Assembly: GCA_016705475.1 (NCBI GenBank)
Contig: JADIYD010000007.1
Location: 62,001 to 126,000, forward strand
Direction of reading: 5' to 3'
DNA: 64,000 nucleotides
Source: Betaproteobacteria bacterium
GTDB taxonomy: Bacteria > Pseudomonadota > Gammaproteobacteria > Burkholderiales > Rhodocyclaceae
Numbering within the stretch: the first letter of the stretch is position 1; each line of letters begins with the position of its first letter. A program made the position numbers and the translations under genes. Below, in pieces: positions 7,823-20,020 of this stretch. Below the pieces are notes generated by a model. The model saw only the letters and a program-made list of their open reading frames with translations. It was not told where the DNA came from and made no database searches.

Positions 7823-10489
7823 TTGAGCGATTGCCTGTTTCTCTGTGCGACGACGCGTCTCGCGCAAACCTTGCGCGGCGCGTTGCCGGCGGAGCAGGCG
7901 GTCTGGCGCACCCGGCAGGCGCTGGCGCTCGGCCAGTGGTTTGCCACGCTGGCCGACGAGGCGCTGCTCAGCGGTATTGCCGATCTCCCGCAAGCGCTTG
8001 ACGCTTTCTCCGAGCGCCTGCTCTGGGAAAAGGTCATCGCTGCATCGTTGACCGAAGCAGCACCGCTCTTCGACATTCAGGGCATGGCCGCCTCCGCCGC
8101 CGAGGCGCAGGCACTGGCCCAGGTGTGGAAAATAAAGCCGGGCGGCAGCGCCTTGTCCGACGAGGCGAAGCTGTTCATCGGCTGGCAGGCGGAATTCGAC
8201 AAACGCTGCCGGAGCAACGGCTGGATCGACCCGGCCGGCCTGCAACGGCACGTCATCGAGCTGATCGCAGCCGGCCATTTTGCGCTGCCGGAAAGCGTTG
8301 CCTTCGTCGGCTTCGACCGCTACACGCCGCTCGAACGCGACCTCATGGCGGCGCTGACGGCGCGCGGCGTCAGCGTTCAGAATGAGGCCAAATTTCCGGT
8401 TGACCGCAGCAGGCAGCAGGTTGTCGCCTGCGCCGACGGCGATGCCGAATGTGCTGCCGTGGTCGCCTGGGCGCAGGCGAAACTGGCCGCCAATCCGGCG
8501 TGCCGGCTTGGCATCGTGGCGCCCGATCTGGCCGGTGTGCGCGATCGGCTCGAATTTCTGCTCGACGATGCACTGCATCCGGCGCTGATCCGTCCCGACG
8601 CGGCCGAGGTGCCGCGCGCTTTCAATTTCTCGTTGGGCCGGGCACTGGCCGATCTGCCGCTCATTCGCATCGCGCTTGATCTGCTGGCGCTGGGCAGCGG
8701 TCGGGCCAAGGTCGAGCAAAGCCGCTTGTCGGCCCTGCTGCTGGCCGGTGGCTGGTCGGCAGCAGAAGGCGAGGCCGATGGTCGGGCCCGGCTCGACGCC
8801 GCCTTGCGCCGCGATCTGCCCTATTTCACGACCCTGCCGGCCTTGGTTCGTCTGGCCCGGCGCTTGGCCGAAAGCGAGCCGCCGCTCTGCCCGCAAACGG
8901 TCGATGCCCTCGACGCGTTTGCCGAAACCGCCGCGGCCGCCAGTCGCAAGCTGCCGCCCGGGCAGTGGGCCGGGGTCTTCCGCAACTGCCTCAAGGCGGC
9001 CGGCTGGCCCGGTGACCGCCCGTTGTCCAGCCACGAATTTCAGGCCCGCCGGGCGTTTGGCGAAGTGCTCGACGGCTTTGGTCGGCTCGATGGCCTGCTC
9101 GGTCCGCTGGCTTTTGCCGAAGCTGTTCGTCGCCTGTCGCAACTCTGTCGCCAGCGTCTCTTCCAGCCGGAAACGCGCGGCCGGCCGGCGATCCAGGTGC
9201 TCGGTGTGCTCGAAAGCGCCGGCCTCGAATTCGACGCCCTGTGGGTCATGGGCATGAACGATGATCTGTGGCCGCCACCGCCACGTCCCAACCCGCTGTT
9301 GCCGGCCGAACTGCTGCGTGCGGCCGGGGCCGCGCACGCCAGCGCCGAAGTCGAGCTCGATTTCGCCCAGCGCGTGCATGCCCGGCTTGCCCGGTCGGCG
9401 CCGGAGGTGACGTTTTCGTTTGCCCAGGCCGATGGCAATCGCGTCCTGCGGCCAAGCCCGCTCATTGCCGGCATACCGCTCGTGGCAGATGCTTCGGGCG
9501 ATGTCGTGACGCTGGCCCGGCAGATGGCCGGCGAATCGGCGTCCGCGCTTGCGTTGATCGATGACGCCATGGCGCCGCCGGTCGGCGAGGGCGAAAAAGT
9601 GTCCGGCGGCAGCTGGGTCCTGCGCGCCCAGGCGATTTGCCCGGCCTGGGCCTACTTTCAGTTCCGCCTCGGTGGCGAGGCGATGGATGAGCCGGTCGAA
9701 GGCCTCGACCCGGCCGCCCGCGGCACGCTCGTGCACGAGGCCTTGGAGGCTTTCTGGACGGCGATTCGCTCATCCGATGCGCTCGCAGCCCTGAGCGAAT
9801 CGAGCCGGCAGCAGGCCATCGCCGAAGCCGTCACCAAGGCCCTGCAAACCTTTGAGCTCGACCGCCGCATCTCCTTGCCGGCGCGTTTCCGCGAACTCGA
9901 AGCGGCGCGCCTGGCGAAACTGATCGAAGTCTGGCTGCAGGTCGAGGCCAAACGCGGCCAGAGCTTTGACGTCATCGCCTGCGAAGCGCCGGCCGAAGTC
10001 GAGATCGAAGGCATCAGGGTCAAGATGATCGTCGACCGCATCGACCAACTGGCCGACGGCCGGCAGGTCATCATCGACTACAAGACCGGGGCGAGCATCG
10101 ACACCAAAAACTGGGCCGAGCAACGCATCACCGAGCCGCAGTTGCCGATCTACGCCGCGCTGGTCAATGAGGATGTCGCCGCCGTCGTTTTCGCCAAGGT
10201 CCTGCTCGACAAGCCGGCCTTCGCCGGTGTGGCCGACGAAAAGGACATCCTGCCCGGCGTGCAGGGCATCGGCGACGACAAGCAGAAAGTCTTCGACCCG
10301 GCCGAATTTCCGGACTGGATCGCCGTCATCACGCACTGGCGCGAGCGCCTGCACGCCGTGGCCAAGGAGGTGAAGATGGGGCAGGCTGGCGTCGTCTTCG
10401 CCGACGAAAAGGGGCTGCAATACTGCGAAGTGTTGCCGTTGCTCCGCTTGCCCGAACGGCGTCGTCTGCTCATGGAGGCGCGCGGATGA
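7823..10489 (+). CDS. AddB-like PD-(D/E)XK nuclease, probable DNA repair protein
   Basis: 888 residues from a TTG start with GAGG upstream. The N-terminal 600 residues resemble an inactivated helicase of the AddB/RecC type (no Walker A). The C-terminal 250 carry a RecB-family nuclease motif: VDRIDQL, then VIIDYKTG, with the metal-binding Asp and the catalytic Asp-Tyr-Lys of the third motif. It belongs to the 'probable DNA repair protein' family found in betaproteobacteria that lack RecBCD. The stop overlaps the start of the downstream helicase by four bases (ATGA), so the two subunits are translationally coupled. Likely task: resection of double-strand breaks together with the next gene. Confidence 0.85.
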   Translation: MSDCLFLCATTRLAQTLRGALPAEQAVWRTRQALALGQWFATLADEALLSGIADLPQALDAFSERLLWEKVIAASLTEAAPLFDIQGMAASAAEAQALAQVWKIKPGGSALSDEAKLFIGWQAEFDKRCRSNGWIDPAGLQRHVIELIAAGHFALPESVAFVGFDRYTPLERDLMAALTARGVSVQNEAKFPVDRSRQQVVACADGDAECAAVVAWAQAKLAANPACRLGIVAPDLAGVRDRLEFLLDDALHPALIRPDAAEVPRAFNFSLGRALADLPLIRIALDLLALGSGRAKVEQSRLSALLLAGGWSAAEGEADGRARLDAALRRDLPYFTTLPALVRLARRLAESEPPLCPQTVDALDAFAETAAAASRKLPPGQWAGVFRNCLKAAGWPGDRPLSSHEFQARRAFGEVLDGFGRLDGLLGPLAFAEAVRRLSQLCRQRLFQPETRGRPAIQVLGVLESAGLEFDALWVMGMNDDLWPPPPRPNPLLPAELLRAAGAAHASAEVELDFAQRVHARLARSAPEVTFSFAQADGNRVLRPSPLIAGIPLVADASGDVVTLARQMAGESASALALIDDAMAPPVGEGEKVSGGSWVLRAQAICPAWAYFQFRLGGEAMDEPVEGLDPAARGTLVHEALEAFWTAIRSSDALAALSESSRQQAIAEAVTKALQTFELDRRISLPARFRELEAARLAKLIEVWLQVEAKRGQSFDVIACEAPAEVEIEGIRVKMIVDRIDQLADGRQVIIDYKTGASIDTKNWAEQRITEPQLPIYAALVNEDVAAVVFAKVLLDKPAFAGVADEKDILPGVQGIGDDKQKVFDPAEFPDWIAVITHWRERLHAVAKEVKMGQAGVVFADEKGLQYCEVLPLLRLPERRRLLMEARG

Positions 10490-13400
10490 TTGCTGCGGTC
10501 GACCGCCTGGAAGAGGACAAAACCGCCCGGCAGCGCGCACTGGAGGTAGCCTCGTTCATTGTCGAAGCGCCCGCCGGCGCCGGCAAGACGGAACTGCTGA
10601 CGCAGCGCTACCTGCGCCTGTTGGCTGTCGTCGAACATCCGGAAGAAGTGCTGGCGCTGACCTTCACCAACAAGGCGGCGACCGAGATGCGCGACCGTAT
10701 TCTCGGCAGCCTGGAGCGGGCGGCGCGCGATGAGCTGCCGGCTGAGGCGCACAAGCAACTGACCTTTGGTCTGGCCAAAAAAGTGCTGGCCCACGACGCG
10801 GCGCAGGGCTGGCACCTGCTCGGCCACCCGGGGCGGCTGCGCATCACGACGCTCGACGCGCTGTGCGCCAGCCTCGCCCGACAGATGCCCTACCTGAGCC
10901 GCTTCGGCGCCCAGCCCGGTGTCGCCGAGGATGCCGAGGCACATTACGCGACGGCGGCACGGCGGACGCTGGAAATGGTCGAGGCCGGTGGTGGCGACGC
11001 CGACGTCGTGGCCGAGGCGCTGGCCTTCATGGACAACAACGCCGGGCGGCTCGAAAAGCTGCTGATCGCCATGCTCGGCCGCCGCGACCAGTGGCTGCAG
11101 CACGCCTCGCGCATCGAAAGCGGGGCGATGAAGGCCGAGGTCGAGGCCGGTTTCGCGGCGCTCATCGAACGCGATCTCGCGGTCGTCGGCGACTTGCTCG
11201 ACGGCCGGCAACAAAGCCTGCTCATGCCGCTGGCCCGCTTTGCCGCGGCCAATGTGCGCGGAACGCTGGATGCCATTTTTGACTGGAATTCCCGGTTGAC
11301 CGCAGCAATCGCCGATCTGCCGCGCTGGCAGGCCGTCGCCACGCTGCTCATGACCGGCACGGGGACAATTCGCAAGACGGTCGATAAACGCATCGGCTTT
11401 CCGGCCGACAAGGAATTTGCCGACCAGAAAAAAGCCATGCTCGAACTGCTCGCCGAGCTGCGTGGCATCGCCGGCCTCGAAGACGCGCTGGCGATGCTCG
11501 TCAAGCTGCCGCGCCCGGAACTGAGCGACGGCGAATGGGCGACGGTGGAGTGCTTTTCACGCCTTCTCCGGCTGGCCGCCGGGCAGTTGTGGCTGGCCTT
11601 TCAGGAGGCGGGTGAGGTCGATTTCATCGAAATTGCCGCCCGTGCCGGGATGGCGCTGGGTGACGACGAGGCGCCGACCGATCTGGCCCAGGCGCTCGAC
11701 TACCGCATCCGCCACCTGCTCGTCGATGAATTCCAGGACACCAGCCCGACCCAGGTCGAACTCATCGAAAAACTCACGCGTGGCTGGATGCCGGACGACG
11801 GCCGGACACTGTTCGTCGTCGGCGACCCGATGCAGTCGATCTACCGCTTCCGCAAGGCCGACGTCGGCCTCTTCCTGCGCGTCCGCGAGCGCGGCATCGG
11901 CGACATCAGGCTCGGCCACCTGCGCCTGTTCCGCAACAACCGTTCGTATCCGGGCATCGTCGATTGGGTGAACTCGGCCTTTCCTAGCATCTTTCCGGCC
12001 GCCGACAGCCCCGAGGCCGGCGCCGTACGCTATGCCGAATCGGCAGCAACCCGGCCGGCGCGCGCCGATAGCGGTGTCGAAGTGCACCCTGTCATCGAAC
12101 GCGAAGGTAGCGATTCTGCTGGCGAAGAAGCCAGCCGCATCCTCGCCATCATCCAGCAGGCGCGCCGTGAAGCGCCGGCCGAGCGCATCGCCGTCCTCGT
12201 CCGTGCCCGTAGCCACCTCGATGCCCTCGTCGCCGAAATCCGCCGCAGTGCGCCCGATCTGCGCTTCCAGGCCGTCGACATCGAAGGGCTGGATGGTCGC
12301 CAGCATGTGCAAGACCTGCTCACGCTGTTCAGCGCCCTGCATCACCGCGCCGACCGCGTCCACTGGCTGGCGCTCTTGCGCGCGCCGTGGTGCGGCCTCA
12401 AGTTGGCCGACCTCCATGCGCTGGCAGCCGATGACCGCAAGTCGACGATCTGGCAGCTCATGCAGGATGAAACCCGCGTCGCCTGCCTTTCTGACGATGG
12501 CAGGCAACGCCTGTTGCACGTGCGCGAGGTATTGCAACTGGCCTTTGCCGGGCGCGCCCGGCAGCATCCACGCCGCTGGCTTGAAGGTGTCTGGCTCATG
12601 CTCGGCGGGCCACGCTGTCTGGAGGCACCCGAGGCGCTCAACGACGTCGACGCTTTCTTCAAGCTCGTCGACAAGCTCGTGGCCAGCCGCAACCTGAGTG
12701 CCGAAACGCTGGCCGCCCACGCCGCCGAGTTGTACGCGCCATCTGACCCGCTCGGCGACGCGGTGCAGATGATGACCGTGCACAAATCCAAGGGCCTCGA
12801 ATTCGACACCGTTATCCTGCCCGGCCTCGACCGCGGCACCGGTGGCAACGACAGCAGCCTGCTGCTCTGGGATGAAGTGGCCGGGGCCGATGGCGACGAA
12901 CACCTGCTCGTCGCGCCGATGAAACAAAAGGGGGCTGGCAACGGCGAGCCCACCGCCTACGACTACCTCAAGAAGCTTGAAGCCGAACGCGCCGCGCACG
13001 AGGACGAACGCCTGCTCTACGTCGCTGCCACCCGCGCCATCCGCAAGCTGCATCTGCTCGGCGTTGCCGTCGCCGACGACAAGAAGGACGACGGCCTCAA
13101 GCCGCCAGCTGCCGGCACGCTGCTCAATTTGCTCTGGCCGGGTGTCGCCCAGCCAGTTTTCGTCGAAGCGCTGGTCGGGAGCGAAGCCGTTCCGCCGGCC
13201 AGCCCCGGCATCGATCCGGCGACCTTCATCCCGCCGCTCGTCCGCCTGCGCGAAACGGCGCTGCCGGCCAGCCTCGGTGCGTTACCCGAAGGCCTGCGCC
13301 CGGCCGACAACCCGCTCGAACTCGACGAAGCGGAGCCGGGCCTGTCGCTCGAAGCCTCGGTCGGTACGTTGGTCCATCGCTATCTCGAACTGATCGCGAA

Positions 13401-13851
13401 AAATGGCCTTGAACAATGGTCGACCGCAAGAGTCGCTACCCTGCAGCCCGCATGCCAGCGCTGGCTGCGCGGGCAGGGCCATGGCGAAAGCGAGGCCGAG
13501 AGCGGCGCTGCCGAGGTGGTCGCCGCGCTGGTCACCACGCTGGCGTCCGACAGCGGTCGCTGGGTGCTGACTGACCACGCAGATGCAGCAGCAGAGCAGG
13601 CGTGGAGCAGTGCCGAAGGGGATGCTGCGGTCAACCACGTGATCGACCGCATTTTCGTCGCCGACGGTTGTCGCTGGATCATCGACTACAAAACGGTGCG
13701 CCTGCCCGAAGCCGAATTGGCAATACGCGCCGAAAGCTACCGGCCCCAGCTTGAGCGTTATGCCAGCCTGTTCGCCGATGCCGGGTTACCGCTACGGCTG
13801 GCTATTTTTTTCCCGGTGCAGGACAGGCTGATTGAGCTTTCTCTGCGTTAA
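10486..13851 (+). CDS. AddA-like UvrD/Rep-family helicase-nuclease
   Basis: 1121 residues. Helicase motif I is APAGAGKT (28-35), motif Ia LTFTNKAATEM, motif II LVDEFQDTSPTQ, motif IV VVGDPMQSIYRFRKAD, motif V MTVHKSKGLEFD and motif VI ERLLYVAATRA; all are intact. The C-terminus has a RecB nuclease core (VIDRIFVADGCRWIIDYKTVR). This is the AddA architecture, a 3'-5' helicase with its own nuclease. With the upstream AddB-like partner it would form a two-subunit resection machine for recombination. The four-base overlap with the upstream gene supports a 1:1 complex. Confidence 0.88.
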   Translation: MIAAVDRLEEDKTARQRALEVASFIVEAPAGAGKTELLTQRYLRLLAVVEHPEEVLALTFTNKAATEMRDRILGSLERAARDELPAEAHKQLTFGLAKKVLAHDAAQGWHLLGHPGRLRITTLDALCASLARQMPYLSRFGAQPGVAEDAEAHYATAARRTLEMVEAGGGDADVVAEALAFMDNNAGRLEKLLIAMLGRRDQWLQHASRIESGAMKAEVEAGFAALIERDLAVVGDLLDGRQQSLLMPLARFAAANVRGTLDAIFDWNSRLTAAIADLPRWQAVATLLMTGTGTIRKTVDKRIGFPADKEFADQKKAMLELLAELRGIAGLEDALAMLVKLPRPELSDGEWATVECFSRLLRLAAGQLWLAFQEAGEVDFIEIAARAGMALGDDEAPTDLAQALDYRIRHLLVDEFQDTSPTQVELIEKLTRGWMPDDGRTLFVVGDPMQSIYRFRKADVGLFLRVRERGIGDIRLGHLRLFRNNRSYPGIVDWVNSAFPSIFPAADSPEAGAVRYAESAATRPARADSGVEVHPVIEREGSDSAGEEASRILAIIQQARREAPAERIAVLVRARSHLDALVAEIRRSAPDLRFQAVDIEGLDGRQHVQDLLTLFSALHHRADRVHWLALLRAPWCGLKLADLHALAADDRKSTIWQLMQDETRVACLSDDGRQRLLHVREVLQLAFAGRARQHPRRWLEGVWLMLGGPRCLEAPEALNDVDAFFKLVDKLVASRNLSAETLAAHAAELYAPSDPLGDAVQMMTVHKSKGLEFDTVILPGLDRGTGGNDSSLLLWDEVAGADGDEHLLVAPMKQKGAGNGEPTAYDYLKKLEAERAAHEDERLLYVAATRAIRKLHLLGVAVADDKKDDGLKPPAAGTLLNLLWPGVAQPVFVEALVGSEAVPPASPGIDPATFIPPLVRLRETALPASLGALPEGLRPADNPLELDEAEPGLSLEASVGTLVHRYLELIAKNGLEQWSTARVATLQPACQRWLRGQGHGESEAESGAAEVVAALVTTLASDSGRWVLTDHADAAAEQAWSSAEGDAAVNHVIDRIFVADGCRWIIDYKTVRLPEAELAIRAESYRPQLERYASLFADAGLPLRLAIFFPVQDRLIELSLR

Positions 13852-13915
13852 CGTGCGTCGTTTCGAGCTATGCCGCTAGGGAGTTAACCGGGCGCTTCGG
13901 GTTATTCATTTCGAC

Positions 13916-13921
13916 TATAAT
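13916..13921 (+). promoter_or_regulatory. Consensus -10 box upstream of the binding-protein gene
   Basis: A perfect TATAAT lies 30 bases before the ATG at 13952. No good -35 box sits 16-18 bases upstream, so the promoter, if used, is weak or activator-dependent. Confidence 0.4.
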
Positions 13922-13951
13922 CGCGCTCTCATTCGGAATGATGCGGTAACT

Positions 13952-14701
13952 ATGTCTCGCGCAGCGCTTGCCTTCCTGTTGTGTTGCGTCCTGCCTGCCG
14001 GTACCGGAAGTGGTGCCCTGGCAGCTGACAAACCGTCGCTGCGCGTTCTGGTCGTTGAAAACGCACCGCCGATGTCTTTTCGTGACGAACTCGGCCATTT
14101 GACCGGTTTCAGTGTCGAAATCGCGCGGGCGATCTGCAGCGAAATGCGCGTCAATTGCGTATTCGATGCCGTCAAGCAGGGCGAGCTGCTCCCGCTCATG
14201 AGTCAGGGCAAGGCTGATATCGCTGCGGCCGGTTTGCTGGAGACACCGGAGCGGCGATCCCGGATTTTGTTTGCGGGACCCTATTACCGCTCAATATCGC
14301 TGTGGGTGGCTCGCGCCGGCGTCAGTCCCGGGCAGGCCGGCGTCCGGGTTGCTGTCGTTGGTGGTTCTGCTCAGGAGGCCTACGGCCAAAAACAAGGTTG
14401 GCCCACCGTGGCCGTTGCGACCCACGGCGAACTGGCTGCGCCGCTGATTTCCGGCGAGGCGCAAGCTGTGTTGGTGCCAATGATTACGGCCATCAACCTC
14501 CAGAAAAATAGGGCATTCCGGCAGCTGGATCTGGTCACGACGGTGTTTCAGGCCCCCGAGCTGAGCGGCGACGCATCGTTTGGCATTTCGCCCTATCGAC
14601 CGGAGCTGCAAAAGGAAATAAACGCGGCGCTCGTCCGCATCAAGCGCAATGGGACGTATGATCGGATCAATTCCCGGTTTTTGCCCTTTCGGGTGAGTTG
14701 A
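13952..14701 (+). CDS. Periplasmic family-3 solute-binding protein
   Basis: 249 residues. A signal peptide (about 1-24, cut after LAA) is followed by a two-lobed SBP_bac_3 domain: LRVLVVENAPPMSFRDELGHLTGFSVEIARAI, then QGKADIAAAGLLETPERR and VRVAVVGGSAQEAYG. The family binds amino acids or similar small ligands. No ABC permease or ATPase is nearby. The next gene, 52 bases on, is a membrane diguanylate cyclase with a periplasmic domain, so this protein may deliver ligand information to a sensor rather than to a transporter. That link is inference from position. Confidence 0.82.
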   Translation: MSRAALAFLLCCVLPAGTGSGALAADKPSLRVLVVENAPPMSFRDELGHLTGFSVEIARAICSEMRVNCVFDAVKQGELLPLMSQGKADIAAAGLLETPERRSRILFAGPYYRSISLWVARAGVSPGQAGVRVAVVGGSAQEAYGQKQGWPTVAVATHGELAAPLISGEAQAVLVPMITAINLQKNRAFRQLDLVTTVFQAPELSGDASFGISPYRPELQKEINAALVRIKRNGTYDRINSRFLPFRVS

Positions 14702-14753
14702 TGTCAGCTTTCTTTCACGTTTCTGTCCATTGGCGGGTTGCCGGAGGCGCACC

Positions 14754-16067
14754 TTGATCAAGGCGTTCAAGGCGGTCCGTGCCAGTCGCGCCTTTGCCTT
14801 CCTGGCTGCGCTGTTCGTGGCCGCTTTTGGCGCGGCCGTGGTGCTGCTCGCGCTTGACCAGCAGCGTGTCATCGAAGCAACCAGTCGGCTGCAGGAACAG
14901 ACGGTGCCGGAGATCATCCGCTTCCAGCGCCTGGCCAGGAATCTGGAGCAGCTGCGTCAGGAAGGCGAGCGCATCTTCGCTGTCAGTACGCATGCCTCGC
15001 GCCAGCAATCGGTATTTGTTGTCACCCTGATCGCCAGCCACCCAAGCATTCTTGAGCATCCGCCTGCTGCCCATCTGGCGCGTGAAACAGAACACTTTCT
15101 TGGCGAGGTCGTTCGTCAGGCAAGTACCGATGCGCGGCGCCCGGCCGCGTCCTACGACGAGTGGCAACGCATAGCGGCCCGCCTTGGCATGCTGGTCGAC
15201 GATGTCTCGGTGCAGGGCGTCAACCTGGCCAACAATGACCTCAATGTTGTCACGAGCGCGATGAAGCTGGCGCGCTACAAGTTGATGACGGCACTGCTGC
15301 TGGTCGGGGTTTTCCTGCTCGTCTTCATGATTCTTGTCCGCCGTCACCTGATTTACCCGCTGCAGCAGATCAACCTCGCCCTGTCGACGCTGAGCGCCGA
15401 GCGTCCGGCACCTGAATTCAAGCCATCAACCATGCTGGAGATTCAGGTTGTCGAAGACTCGCTGCGCGAACACCACGCCTTGCTGATCCAGAATGACGAA
15501 GCCCGGCTTGGGCTGGAAAAACTGGCCAACAAGGATGGCCTGACCGGACTCATGAATCGCCGGCACTTCATGCAGTCGGCCGAGGTCGAACTGCAGCGCG
15601 CCCAGCGCTATCGCCGGCCAGTGACGATGGCCATGGCTGATCTCGACCTGTTCAAGAGGCTCAATGACACCTACGGCCATGCCGCCGGTGATGCCGTGCT
15701 GCGTGCCTTTGCTGAACTGGTGCAGGACACCTTGCGCCAGTCAGATCTCGTCTGTCGCTACGGCGGCGAGGAGTTCGCCTTCCTCTTTCCGGAAATTGGG
15801 CCGGCCGAGACGGAAAAACTGGCCGAACGCCTGCGTGAACGCTGCGCCGCCATGCAGGTACCTTTACCCGATGGCCGCTCGATCATGGCCACGGTCAGTA
15901 TCGGGCTGGCCGATGCCAGTGAATGTCCCATCGAAATTGCCCTCAAGCACGCTGATGAGGCGCTCTACGAAGCCAAGCGCCTTGGCCGCAACCGGGTCGT
16001 GCAGTCCGACCCGCATGTGCCGGTGATCGAGAGCGAGCCGGATACGCATACGGGTTCACTGTTCTGA
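14754..16067 (+). CDS. Membrane-bound diguanylate cyclase (GGDEF)
   Basis: 437 residues from a TTG at 14754, chosen because CGGAGG lies six bases upstream; the in-frame TTG at 14730 has no such site. One transmembrane helix near residues 12-32, a periplasmic region of about 145 residues, and a second helix (LMTALLLVGVFLLVFMILV) come before the GGDEF domain. The active-site motif reads RYGGEEFAFLF, catalytically competent, with the start of the domain at DGLTGLMNRRHF. It makes c-di-GMP from two GTP. No RxxD product-inhibition site could be confirmed. It probably shares a transcript with the binding-protein gene upstream and the SRPBCC gene two bases downstream. Confidence 0.9.
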   Translation: MIKAFKAVRASRAFAFLAALFVAAFGAAVVLLALDQQRVIEATSRLQEQTVPEIIRFQRLARNLEQLRQEGERIFAVSTHASRQQSVFVVTLIASHPSILEHPPAAHLARETEHFLGEVVRQASTDARRPAASYDEWQRIAARLGMLVDDVSVQGVNLANNDLNVVTSAMKLARYKLMTALLLVGVFLLVFMILVRRHLIYPLQQINLALSTLSAERPAPEFKPSTMLEIQVVEDSLREHHALLIQNDEARLGLEKLANKDGLTGLMNRRHFMQSAEVELQRAQRYRRPVTMAMADLDLFKRLNDTYGHAAGDAVLRAFAELVQDTLRQSDLVCRYGGEEFAFLFPEIGPAETEKLAERLRERCAAMQVPLPDGRSIMATVSIGLADASECPIEIALKHADEALYEAKRLGRNRVVQSDPHVPVIESEPDTHTGSLF

Positions 16068-16069
16068 AC

Positions 16070-16657
16070 ATGTGTTCCTTCGTCCGAGTCTGTGGCGCCC
16101 TTCTTTTCCTGTTTGCCATCCTGGGTCGGCCGGCATTCTCGCTTGAGCCGCCAATGGGGGGGCTGGGAGATGACGATGTCGTGGTCGACTATCACGACGG
16201 AACTTATTTTGCGGGTCTTGCCTTCCGGGTTGCCGCCTCGCCGTCTGTTGTCATCGATGTGCTGACCGATTTCAACCACATGGTGGGCATCGTCCCCAAT
16301 CTGGAGAGTAGTCAGATCATCTCGCGCAAGGGCAGCGTTTTCGTGGTCAAGCAGCGCGGGAAAGCGAATTTTGGCCCATTTTCGTTCCCCTTCGAATCCC
16401 TGCGGCAGATAGAGCTGTTAACGGATGGGCGCATCCTGGCGCGGGGGCTGGGCGGTTCAGCGAAACACATGCACAGCGAACTGCGGGTGCAGGCACAGGG
16501 CAGCGGAGCTCGCGTCGATTATCAGGTCGAAGTGGAGCCGGATCGCTGGCTGCCGTCGAGCATCGGCGCACCGTTCATGCGACATGAAATGGCCGAGCAA
16601 TTCACCGCGCTGATCCACGAAATGGAACGTCGGCAGGGTATTGCGCGTTCGCGCTGA
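16070..16657 (+). CDS. Exported SRPBCC/START-like protein
   Basis: 195 residues. MCSFVRVCGALLFLFAILG is a signal peptide cut near FS-LEPP. The mature part is a Bet v1/START-type (polyketide cyclase/RatA-like) fold: FRVAASPSVVIDVLTDFNHMVGIVPNLESS and the C-terminal helix FMRHEMAEQFTALIHEM. Such folds bind lipids or hydrophobic ligands in a deep pocket; exported versions have no settled function. It starts two bases after the cyclase stop, so it belongs to that operon. A convergent dgkA follows after one base. Confidence 0.7.
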   Translation: MCSFVRVCGALLFLFAILGRPAFSLEPPMGGLGDDDVVVDYHDGTYFAGLAFRVAASPSVVIDVLTDFNHMVGIVPNLESSQIISRKGSVFVVKQRGKANFGPFSFPFESLRQIELLTDGRILARGLGGSAKHMHSELRVQAQGSGARVDYQVEVEPDRWLPSSIGAPFMRHEMAEQFTALIHEMERRQGIARSR

Positions 16658-16658
16658 T

Positions 16659-17033
16659 TCAGCCCCAGAGCAGGCAGGCCCAGATGGCCGCAGCGTTGAT
16701 CAGGCTGAGCAGCACGGCGGCGCTGCCCATGTCCTTGGCGCGTTTGGCCAGCTCGCTCTTCTCGGGTGAGGCCTTGTCGACCACGGCTTCAACGGCCGAA
16801 TTGAGGATTTCGACGATCAGGATGAGGACGACGCTGCAGATCATCAAGGCCCGTTCAACGCCGGTTTTGCCGAGGTAGAAGGCCAGCGGAAGGGCGATGG
16901 CGGCGAGCAGGATTTCCTGGCGAAAGGCCGCCTCGTTGCGCCAGGCGGCAGCAATGCCGTCACGCGAGTAGCCGAGGGCGTTGATCAGCCGGCGCAGGCC
17001 GCGTTTGCCTTTGAGTTCGGCAGCATCACTCAT
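16659..17033 (-). CDS. dgkA: Diacylglycerol kinase
   Basis: 124 residues, three transmembrane helices. The family signature EILNSAVEAVVDK is intact, together with KRAKDMGSAAVLLSL, which carries the second conserved acidic and aspartate residues. DgkA is a small trimeric inner-membrane enzyme that returns diacylglycerol to phosphatidic acid, mainly recycling the by-product of osmoregulated glucan or lipid A modification. It is convergent with the SRPBCC gene, which ends one base away, and upstream of it lies a repeat copy before uvrA. Confidence 0.93.
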   Translation of the reverse strand: MSDAAELKGKRGLRRLINALGYSRDGIAAAWRNEAAFRQEILLAAIALPLAFYLGKTGVERALMICSVVLILIVEILNSAVEAVVDKASPEKSELAKRAKDMGSAAVLLSLINAAAIWACLLWG

Positions 17034-17047
17034 GGTTTCGCGCCGGC

Positions 17048-17083
17048 ATTTCGATTTTGGCCGTTTTTTCCGGTTGACCGTGG
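17048..17083 (+). repeat. GGTTGACCG dispersed repeat, copy 1
   Basis: The 36 bases between dgkA and uvrA read ATTTCGATTTTGGCCG, six T, CCGGTTGACCGTGG. The same string, in either orientation, recurs at 21967, 33805, 36815, 39151, 44135, 44671 and in part at 48280 and 50871. It is used here as the reference copy. Confidence 0.85.
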
Positions 17084-17098
17084 AATCATCGTTTCAGG

Positions 17099-19921
<2,823 letters not shown>

Positions 19922-19960
19922 CGCTGTTTTTTCGGTGTTGGGGAAGGGGAAACTATACGC

Positions 19961-19984
19961 AAAAAAGCCGGGTTCGCCCCGGCC
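19961..19984 (-). terminator. Terminator of the PEP-CTERM gene
   Basis: Read on the minus strand, GCCGGG (19983-19978), a five-base loop and CCCGGC (19972-19967) form a 6-bp stem followed by six T residues (19966-19961). It lies 37 bases after the stop of the exported PEP-CTERM protein and insulates uvrA from it. Confidence 0.85.
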
Positions 19985-20020
19985 TCATTTGCTTGCGACT
20001 GGAAACCCGGTCGCTATATT

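Noticed and set aside
7310..9736. 808-codon open frame on the minus strand
   Set aside because: It lies antisense to the AddB-like gene and has a composition typical of a shadow frame in GC-rich DNA.
11557..13053. 498-codon open frame on the minus strand
   Set aside because: Antisense to the AddA helicase, no motif.
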